DNA of 64,000 bases, from positions 2,978,001-3,042,000 of the forward strand of contig OU612068.1 in assembly GCA_914767715.1 (NCBI GenBank), written 5' to 3'. The position numbers were made by a program, and so were the translations under genes. Origin of the DNA: Membranipora membranacea (Eukaryota; Bryozoa; Gymnolaemata; Cheilostomatida; Membraniporidae). The notes below the pieces were generated by a model. It worked only from the letters and a program-made list of their open reading frames with translations, was not told the DNA's origin and did not search any database. The stretch's first letter is position 1, and every line of letters begins with the position of its first letter. Shown one piece after another: positions 56,776-64,000 of this stretch.

Positions 56776-57527
56776 AATTGATCTATATACATAATATATG
56801 ATTCATGAACATGAAAGACCCGCTCAACACAACTTCAAACAGCACATAACTAATGAGTAATCAAACTTAATATCAATCACAACATAAGTGTGGTTTGTGC
56901 CTTTGAATTTTAAAGATCAAAAACTAAAACTCACTGCAACAATTAAATTTGAGGAACAAAGAAGTAAATCAATCAACAGCAGAACCTTAGCAGGCAGCTA
57001 GTTGAATGTCCGGTTACAACGACGGTTGACGGTGGGGGGCAGCCATACGTCATACGCCATACTGTATTAGGATGGCTAGGACAGCACATTATTTTTTAAT
57101 ATCCTCACATCGTTTTTATCACAAAACTGCACTCAAACAAAGGCACTTATAGATGTCTTCATATTTAACCGCATTTCTTACTCTATCGCTATAAACATAG
57201 CTGCTTGTGACCCAAATTTATTTAATCTGAGTAATAGTTACAAACGTAGTAATGTAGACTATACTAACAGCTACCTGCTCTCTGGAGCGTCGGCCTTGTA
57301 TTTTATCTTATTGACATCAAACATGTAAGTGTTAACTCATTTCTCATTTTTAGTTACATAACTATTGTAATGTAATTGTCTGAATTGAGACTGTAACTGT
57401 CTCTGAATCTGTTTATTTGATGTCACTATGCTGGATGATATTTTGTGTCTTTCAGGCAACCAATTTATTTAACCTACATTTATGATTCAATTCATTTTGT
57501 CTTAGGTCACTATCAATTGAAAGCTGA
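56776..57527. other. No gene recognised
   Basis: AT-rich unique-looking DNA. Confidence 0.5.
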
Positions 57528-57950
57528 CTCTCTGGATAATTCAATTTATTACTGCGTAAACGCTTAAAATTGTAAGTTAAAATATTGTATAAAACGGTTT
57601 GATCCCGTCAGTGTACCTGTGTTTTTCCTCATTATTGCATGTCAAACTGTGTGCGTAATTTTCTATGTATCTTGTTTCACATCTCATTTTGCGAACACAT
57701 TGTATTTCTTATGTACATTGTATTTCTTTTCTAAATTTATGTCTTCACCTGCATAGGTTTTGAATTCCAATCTAATAATTTTCAATTCTTCACAGGTTAC
57801 GACTTCAATAAATAGCAATCGAAAAGTACGTCAGTAATGATCCCTCCATTCCAGTACACATACGTCCTGGTGCCTTTAATCAGTAAATATATCCGTTGAA
57901 TAACACAATAGCAGAATAGTATATATTATATATAATAATATATATATATA
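57528..57950 (+). repeat. Direct repeat D, copy 1
   Basis: About 420 bp nearly identical to 61489-61915 in the same orientation, from GGATAATTCAATTTA(T/C)TAC to a TA-rich end. Includes TACGTCAGTAATGATCCC and CCTGGTGCCTTTAATCAG. Confidence 0.92.
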
Positions 57951-58114
57951 GATTCAAATCTGTGCTTTTAAGTGTCATCTGTGTGTATTTGGCCCCAACT
58001 AAGTGTCACTCAAAAATAAGGAGTCATTTTATATGACCCACAAAAAAATCTTGTCTTAAATCCTCTTAAATAATCATGTTGGGCATCCTTAACCCAATAG
58101 TAATTAATCCCACC

Positions 58115-58465
58115 AAAAAACCGATAGGTTCGGAGGTGGTATTAAGGTAATGCCCATGAAGCAACTCTCATAGGGGACTTCTGACAACTTATGTGGCAGC
58201 TGAGCCCTATTTTTGCACACAATAAACACCTACAGTTTTGCCTATCCATCCTCAATTATTGTCAAGATAACTAGATTCATACCTGATCTTCTCTTTGGGA
58301 CTAGTATGAAAAACAGCAGGTGATGCTATGACATAGAAAACTTGCAACAGCCAGCACAGGTTTTTTGGCTTTTTCTAGCCATTTTTATTCAATCCCATAG
58401 ACATAGTATTGTCTATGTCTATGAGGTTGCATAAAAATGTTTTGTCTATGTGCAATCCTCAATCA
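58115..58465 (+). repeat. Inverted repeat I, copy 1
   Basis: About 350 bp whose reverse complement is 60638-60988. Landmarks: CCGATAGGTT(C/T)GGAGGTGG, GGCAGCTGAGCCCTATTTTT, TGTCTATGTGCAATCCTCAA. Identity is very high, with a duplicated GTCTATGTCTATG difference. Confidence 0.92.
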
Positions 58466-58486
58466 ATCATCAATTTCAATTTCATC

Positions 58487-58585
58487 AATTTCTATTTGAG
58501 CAAATTTTAACCATCAACATTTCTATTGAAGCAGATTTTACACATTTTGCCCAGGTACTTAGGCTTTATTAAGTTGCACTGATGT
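58487..58585 (+). repeat. Direct ~100-bp repeat shared with 60536-60635
   Basis: TTTCTATTTGAGCAAATTTT through AGGCTTTATTAAGTTGCACT is nearly identical in both places, and a more diverged version precedes it at 60380-60500. Confidence 0.9.
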
Positions 58586-58809
58586 CACAGATTATACTAC
58601 TAGAACTGATAAGATCAGAGACCACCGAAAAGGAGCAAAACTATTCGGCTCAGTTGGACAGATCATAGCTTAGTTCACTCATGGTTCACTGGTCAGAGTC
58701 AACATATATACGATTCATTTGTCTGTATTTGGAGTTGCTCCCCTGTCCATTGGAGGAAAAACAACTCCGAATTTAAGCAAATAGATCAATATTGATCTAG
58801 ACTCTAGAG

Positions 58810-59538
58810 CATGGGTGGGCAACCTTTTTCTAAAAAAATTCCACATTTTACACAGGCTCAACACAATAAGGCGCAACATATCTTTCAGGTAAAAAATCGG
58901 AACCGGAGTAACAACTATGTACAAACTAAAACAGATTTATTTGTAAAAGCTGTGGTATGTTGCAAGGAACTTCAGCTCAACAGAAATACTCATTTAATTT
59001 AAAAGATCTTGTGAAGTTTTGCATGTGTATGGAAAAGGGCAGGGTGGGTGTGGGAGGGGTGCTGCAAGTTTTTTGCGAATGCCTGTAAAATTAGATGCAA
59101 TCTGGAACATTTCAGCGATAAAGCAGGAGCATTTGTAACATGTAAACTTGTTGATACTCATCTGCATTTCTTGTTCAAGGTGACAGATTTGCTAAAAAAA
59201 ACTAATTACTATGATATTAACGAAAATTTTTATTCAAATTTCCAAAGGTCACCGTTCTGGGTTATTTTGAAAATAAAGCACTTGAAAAAGGAGTTAACAC
59301 CAATACAGTTAAGATGATTATGTCTAGAAACGGCTTTGGAAGCTACATGCTTAATGCTGAATGGCCACTATTTTGAAATATATTGTGCCTACATACTTGA
59401 ATATCAAGATTACAAAATGCGAGATGGGGATCGAAATTAATGTGTAATATATATCTTTTCAGGCATAAGGCCATAATCAGCCCGCAAAATATTGTTTATT
59501 AGGCCGCACTGGAAAATAGACCAGGTTTCCGACAGCTG
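58810..59538. mobile_element. Possible hAT-type element relic
   Basis: Left end CATGGGTGGGCAACCTTTTT resembles hAT termini. The right end GGTTTCCGACAGCTG is a diverged complement, and (C/A)TCTAGAG occurs at both borders, 7 of 8 matching. The interior has an unrecognised frame of 89 codons (59048-59317). Tentative. Confidence 0.4.
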
Positions 59539-60017
59539 ATCTAGAGGTATGTAGGACTTTTACTTCCACCCAATAGGAATTAGCGGTGTAAAATTCTAAA
59601 ATCCGACAATATCTCACAAACACAACTATGTCTGAGAATTAAACCCACAGCTTTTTTTGCAGCCCATTTTTGCAGCCTATACAACGACACAACAAATTAT
59701 ACAGGCGATTTGGTCTAGATAAAAAATGAACATAATAAGGAGATTGCAATTGCCGCTATCTGAACTTATGACAGGCTGTACATGGGCAGCTACTATAAGA
59801 GAACTGAATAATAGTATAATCTGTGACAAGTTTGCATGAATGAATGAAAATAATTAAGAAATCATAGCAATAGCTGCTGTTATTTAAACTCACATGGGAG
59901 AAGTGTAAAGCAGATTACATGACAATTATTTTATAAGATAACTCCTAGGAGTTCAGAGTTTAACAATGGGTATATCCAGGGCCGTATATTCTAAAAAATT
60001 TCACTCACTGACTTTTT

Positions 60018-60112
60018 AGAGATGAGCATAATGATCGGGCGCAGCCCGATCCACATGCCGTAGGCGTGGCGGGGAGGGTGTGGGAGGGGCGCTTTAGCGC
60101 CCTCTCACCACA
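60018..60112. repeat. Cluster of short GC-rich hairpins
   Basis: GATCGGGCGCAGCCCGATC is a perfect hairpin; GGGCGCTTTAGCGCCC and GCCGTAGGCGTGGC-like pairs follow within 90 bp. Probably part of a dispersed element. Confidence 0.7.
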
Positions 60113-60267
60113 GAAATCTTTGCATATCGGTAGCAAAATAGTGCAAGCAGAGAGGTATTTCGATAGCCCACTGAGATGTTGGGTACTTGCAGAAAACAAC
60201 TCAATAGCAGTAGAAGATTACGATAAAAATGCTGCAGTTATAAAGCACCCATTTGGAAAACAAATCT

Positions 60268-60355
60268 GACCTTGTTGAGACTCGAACCCACAACATTCTT
60301 CTTAAACAGTGAGTACAAGGCAGACGCTCTACACACTGAGCTATTCAGCCTGGCT
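60268..60355 (-). mobile_element. tRNA-derived SINE-like unit or tRNA pseudogene
   Basis: Minus strand: GAATAGCTCAGTGTGTAGAGCG (A box, D-arm-like) and, about 45 bp later, GTGGGTTCGAGTCTC (B box). The B box is a good match to the consensus. The anticodon stem does not pair well, so a functional tRNA is unlikely. Confidence 0.6.
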
Positions 60356-60535
60356 TTGATATGACCTGGTGCTTTAGTGATTAACCTTTGAACCTTGGAA
60401 ATTTCTATCAAAGCAGGTGGCTTTGAACCATTGATACTACTATTAAAGCAGATTTTAAAAGCTTTGACCAGGCACTAAGGCTTAAATGATTTGCTCAGGT
60501 AAGACTGTTCGTTTAGATATTAGCCTTTGAGCCAT

Positions 60536-60988
60536 AGAAATTTCTATTTGAGCAAATTTTAACCATCAACATTTCTATTGAAGCAGATTTTACACATTTT
60601 GCCCAGGCACTTAGGCTTTATTAAGTTGCACTGATGATTGATTGAGGATTGCACATAGACAAAACATTTTTATGCAACCTCATAGACATAGACAAAACTA
60701 TGTCTATGGGATTGAATAAAAATGGCCAGAAAAAGCCAAAAAACCTGTGCTGGCTGTTGCAAGTTTTCTATGTCATAGCATCACCTGCTGTTTTTCATAC
60801 TAGTCCCAAAGAGAAGATCAGGTATGAATCTAGTTATCTTGACAATAATTGAGGATGGATAGGCAAAACTGTAGGTGTTTATTGTGTGCAAAAATAGGGC
60901 TCAGCTGCCACATAAGTTGTCAGAAGTCCCCTATGAGAGTTGCTTCATGGGCATTACCTTAATACCACCTCCAAACCTATCGGTTTTT
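60536..60988 (+). repeat. Direct ~100-bp repeat plus inverted repeat I, copy 2, ending at the gap
   Basis: 60536-60635 is the second copy of the 58487-58585 repeat. 60638-60988 is the reverse complement of 58115-58465 and runs straight into the run of Ns. Confidence 0.92.
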
Positions 60989-61488
60989 NNNNNNNNNNNN
61001 NNNNNNNNNNNNNNNNNNNNNNNNNNNNNNNNNNNNNNNNNNNNNNNNNNNNNNNNNNNNNNNNNNNNNNNNNNNNNNNNNNNNNNNNNNNNNNNNNNNN
61101 NNNNNNNNNNNNNNNNNNNNNNNNNNNNNNNNNNNNNNNNNNNNNNNNNNNNNNNNNNNNNNNNNNNNNNNNNNNNNNNNNNNNNNNNNNNNNNNNNNNN
61201 NNNNNNNNNNNNNNNNNNNNNNNNNNNNNNNNNNNNNNNNNNNNNNNNNNNNNNNNNNNNNNNNNNNNNNNNNNNNNNNNNNNNNNNNNNNNNNNNNNNN
61301 NNNNNNNNNNNNNNNNNNNNNNNNNNNNNNNNNNNNNNNNNNNNNNNNNNNNNNNNNNNNNNNNNNNNNNNNNNNNNNNNNNNNNNNNNNNNNNNNNNNN
61401 NNNNNNNNNNNNNNNNNNNNNNNNNNNNNNNNNNNNNNNNNNNNNNNNNNNNNNNNNNNNNNNNNNNNNNNNNNNNNNNNNNNNNNNN
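60989..61488. other. Assembly gap (500 N)
   Basis: Exactly 500 undetermined bases, a round number typical of a placeholder. Both edges are repeat sequence, so true size and content are unknown. Confidence 0.99.
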
Positions 61489-61888
61489 GGATAATTCAAT
61501 TTACTACTGCGTAAACGATTAAAATTGTAAGTTAAAATATTGTATAAAACGGTTTAAATCCGTCAGTGTACCTGTTTTCTTCCTCATTATTGCATATCAA
61601 ACTGTGTGCGTAATTTTCTATGTATCTTGTTTCACATCTCATTTTGCGAACTCATTGTATTTCTTATGTACATTGTATTTCTTTTCTAAATTTATGTCTT
61701 CACCTGTATAGGTTTTGAATTCCAATCTAATAATTTTCAATTCTTCACAGGTTACGACTTCAATAAATAGCAATCGAAAAGTACGTCAGTAATGATCCCT
61801 CCATTCCAGTACACATACGTCCTGGTGCCTTTAATCAGGAAATATATCCGTTGAATAACACAATAGCAGAATAGTATATAATATATAT

Positions 61889-61915
<27 letters not shown>
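61489..61915 (+). repeat. Direct repeat D, copy 2, starting at the gap
   Basis: Second copy of 57528-57950, starting at the first base after the gap and ending in a longer (TA)n run at 61870-61918. Confidence 0.92.
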
Positions 61916-61919
<4 letters not shown>

Positions 61920-62270
61920 ATTCATAACAGCAAGCATTTGCTAACAGGTTGTCAACATATTGAGCATGAACCCCCCAGGCCGAGTTGTACTGACAATACA
62001 GGTAGCAGTTCGATGCACTGAGAAGGTATCAGACAGGGGAGAGTAGGCAGGACAAATTAATTTAGATGGGATGAGAATTTCCGGAATCGATTGCCTTTAA
62101 TTATAGTCAGCCATTTTCAAAACTAATTAAAATACAACACCATAGCCGCTAACTAGCCAGTAGGCCGGATTCAATGGTCAATACAAGTTTATTTGTAGCA
62201 AATCTTTGCAATTTTAACATGTGTGAAAAGGTAGAACTCTAAGCTGCCAGTTTTAGCAAACTATGTCTAT

Positions 62271-62512
62271 TAAAGGGATAATACACTTCTGATCTCTGTT
62301 TTGCAGCCAATGGAGCACAGAAAAATGTATGTACATACATAAACTCCTTATTTGTAATTCAAAACCCCTTGTTCTGCTCAAATGTGCATTCTAAATTGTA
62401 GTTGTGCATCTCCAACAAGAAATAAGACAACTAACAGAATTGCTTGTGATCTGAAAAATCTGATTTTGTGAGCAGTTGTGTGCTCCTACCTCTTGGTTAG
62501 TGTTTCAATTGT
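62271..62512 (-). repeat. Dispersed repeat family B, copy 2 (minus orientation)
   Basis: Reverse complement of 19852-20095 with few differences, from TTAAAGGGATAATACACTTC to CTTGGTTAGTGTTTCAATTG. This copy lacks the 103-bp palindrome arm found beside copy 1. Confidence 0.88.
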
Positions 62513-62567
62513 ACAGATAACCATTGTACAGATAATATATTATAATAGTTGATTTTAGAATTTTGGT

Positions 62568-62785
62568 TTTAAACGATGGTTTTTTCTTACTTCAATGATT
62601 AACAAGATAGCTAGGGGATCCCCTATAGGAGGGGGGCGACTAATACGCCATTTCCTGGTTAAACCCCAATAAGTTAGAAATAAACATGTAAGTAAGTACA
62701 GTAAGTTGCTGGAGAACAGCATGGGCAGGGCAAGAACTTTATAGGAGGAAATTCGGCCTCGATAGTTTAGAAAAGGCGGAAAATT
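62568..62785. repeat. ~220-bp direct repeat, distal copy (possible split repeat of a DIRS-like element)
   Basis: TTTTTCTTAC(T/C)TCAATGATTA through AAGGCGGAAAATTTAGCACC is about 95 percent identical to 63155-63372. On the minus strand both copies lie downstream of the tyrosine recombinase. Confidence 0.88.
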
Positions 62786-63154
62786 TAGCACCAACCACAC
62801 ATGCTCCCAAGTCACCTTTCACACACTGAGAAATATAGTAACATAAGGTAGTATTTTAGGGCGGGAGGGTGGGAATTGTGAAAAGACGACTTGTCACTTC
62901 AGTTGTCTAGAATGAATGGGATGAGAAAAACCCGCGAACTGACGAGATAAGTAAATTTGCATAAACTCGCTAAAAGGTACGCCGTGGTACAGGATAATGC
63001 TTAAGGTAAGATAAGATAACTACAAAGTATGAGGCTCTGAGGCCAGATTAAAGCTAGTAAATTTTACCAGTTATAACACAGTACTGTGTTATTAAATAAC
63101 TGAGCCTTGTCACATTGCTCAAGCAAAAATGAGTTCTTTAGGTGTAAAAAACTC

Positions 63155-63390
63155 TGTATTTTTTCTTACCTCAATGATTAACAAGATAGCTAGGGGTTTC
63201 CCTATAGGAGGGGGCGACTAATACGCCATTTCCTGGTTAACCCCCAATAAGTTAGAAGTAAACATTAAAGTAAGTACAGTAAGTTGCTGGAGAACAGCAT
63301 GGGCAGGGCAAGAACTTTATAGGAGGAAATTCGGCCTCGATACTTTAGAAAAGGCGGAAAATTTAGCACCAAAGGAGAGGAGTTTATAAC
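63155..63390. repeat. ~220-bp direct repeat, proximal copy
   Basis: Second copy of 62568-62785, only about 40 bp from the recombinase stop codon. Continues into a short hairpin GGAGTTTATAACGGAACTCC. Confidence 0.88.
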
Positions 63391-63428
63391 GGAACTCCCT
63401 TTCGCCAAATCCACAGCCCAATAAAGTA

Positions 63429-64000
63429 TCAGTTATGTTTAATATAACTTAAGTAGGCATCTGATTTCCACCTGCCGTGAACCTGTATCTGAGCTGCAGT
63501 CCATCCTCTCTTTCTAGCCCAAGTAGCCCCTCCATGACGGAAACAGTGGGGTGTGAGCTTTGACTTTATCCCCGCTCTACCAGCTCCATACTGTAATATT
63601 TTCCCAAACTCCTGGGCGGAAACATCAAAGAGTGGTGACTCAGGGAGTTTATGCCCAAACAAACCCAGGTATTGCCGTAGCAACAGCACTGGTTGTAAGG
63701 GTTCGCCGGAGTTGTCAACAGGTTTGACCCTAGCCTCTGTCTTAGAGAGTCTGAACGACCTCAGAGTTAGATGACAAGAGGTTTTATCCTTTGACCAATG
63801 CACATCTCCGAACAGAAGGGCATGGGAGCTAGCTGTGGTACAAAACTCTGATGGTCGAAGAAACCCGTAAAAAGCTACTGCCATCATGCAGCGAAACTGG
63901 CACGCAACTCTAGGAGCAAGTATTTCAGCTGCCCTGTCAAGTCTGAGCAGATGAATGGACAACACTGCAGTTTTCGTGCCTGCTGTAGACTCATTCCTAA
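63429..64000 (-). CDS. Tyrosine recombinase of DIRS/Ngaro-like element, 5' end beyond window
   Basis: The minus-strand frame is open from the window edge to the stop at 63429 (about 189 codons seen). It contains FYGFLRPSEF with the first catalytic Arg, then TPHCFRHGGATWA (H-x-x-R), GRWKSDAYLSYI with the Trp in place of the second His and the catalytic Tyr. This R-HxxR-W-Y order is that of the tyrosine recombinases of DIRS/Ngaro/PAT retrotransposons, where the enzyme replaces an integrase. A Crypton-type element is the alternative. In DIRS-like elements the recombinase is the last ORF and is followed by split repeats, which fits the two ~220-bp repeats just beyond. The catalytic residues are intact. 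Confidence 0.82.
   Translation of the reverse strand, partial: RNESTAGTKTAVLSIHLLRLDRAAEILAPRVACQFRCMMAVAFYGFLRPSEFCTTASSHALLFGDVHWSKDKTSCHLTLRSFRLSKTEARVKPVDNSGEPLQPVLLLRQYLGLFGHKLPESPLFDVSAQEFGKILQYGAGRAGIKSKLTPHCFRHGGATWARKRGWTAAQIQVHGRWKSDAYLSYIKHN

Noticed and set aside
56179-56792. Long proline/leucine-rich or glycine/arginine-rich frames on both strands
   Set aside because: Produced entirely by the pyrimidine triplet array; no start context, no domain, open in all frames.
60268-60355. Functional tRNA gene on the minus strand
   Set aside because: A and B boxes are present but the anticodon and acceptor stems do not pair; a SINE-like unit fits better.
60875-61522. Frames running across the gap
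   Set aside because: They consist almost wholly of Ns.

Overview
The window is metazoan nuclear DNA. Genes are split by GT-AG introns, the DNA is AT-rich, microsatellites and minisatellites are common, several transposon superfamilies are present, and a 500-N gap shows it is a draft scaffold. Short-chain collagen C4-type (spongin-related) domains beside SH2B and CREBRF/REPTOR homologues point to a marine invertebrate, most simply a sponge or cnidarian. I cannot fix the phylum from sequence alone.

Left part (1-11.5 kb). The 3' end of a CREBRF/REPTOR-like bZIP gene (three exons, 1-1140) is followed by a decayed direct duplication of its terminal exon and downstream DNA. A small hAT element with a perfect 8-bp target duplication comes next. 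Then a complete six-exon SH2B adaptor gene (5368-11477) predicts 536 residues with dimerisation, PH and SH2 domains.

The collagen genes are the main find. One plus-strand gene (14781-18981) and two minus-strand copies (45171-47692 and 52073-54729) encode type II membrane proteins: a short cytoplasmic tail, one membrane helix, Gly-X-Y repeats, and a Cys-rich C-terminal domain of the short-chain collagen C4 / collagen-IV-NC1-like family. Tails differ between copies. The plus-strand gene has two tandemly duplicated, interchangeable first exons that differ in their tyrosines. The 52-kb copy carries an FDNPMY motif like the LDL-receptor internalisation signal. The 45-kb copy has a tail of about 11 residues and a premature stop that removes the last four conserved cysteines.

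Between these genes the DNA is mostly repeats: a 212-bp near-perfect palindrome, a run of adjacent tandem arrays at 26.5-27.8 kb, a pogo/Tc1-type MITE with TA target duplications, a 7-copy 43-bp minisatellite, a Ty3/gypsy leader and gag fragment, and the last two exons of an MFS transporter. A 7.1-kb PIF/Harbinger transposon (37883-45010) is complete in outline: inverted ends, TAA duplications, a transposase gene and a convergent MADF-type DNA-binding gene. A one-base deletion at the first catalytic Asp region breaks the transposase.

Right part (54.7-64 kb). A broken non-LTR reverse transcriptase carries an inserted MITE. A 600-bp pyrimidine-only array, two tRNA-derived SINE-like units, mirror-arranged repeats around the gap, and a tyrosine recombinase of DIRS/Ngaro type running off the right edge complete the window. 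Exon joins were checked by reading-frame arithmetic; homology calls come from recognised motifs, not database searches.
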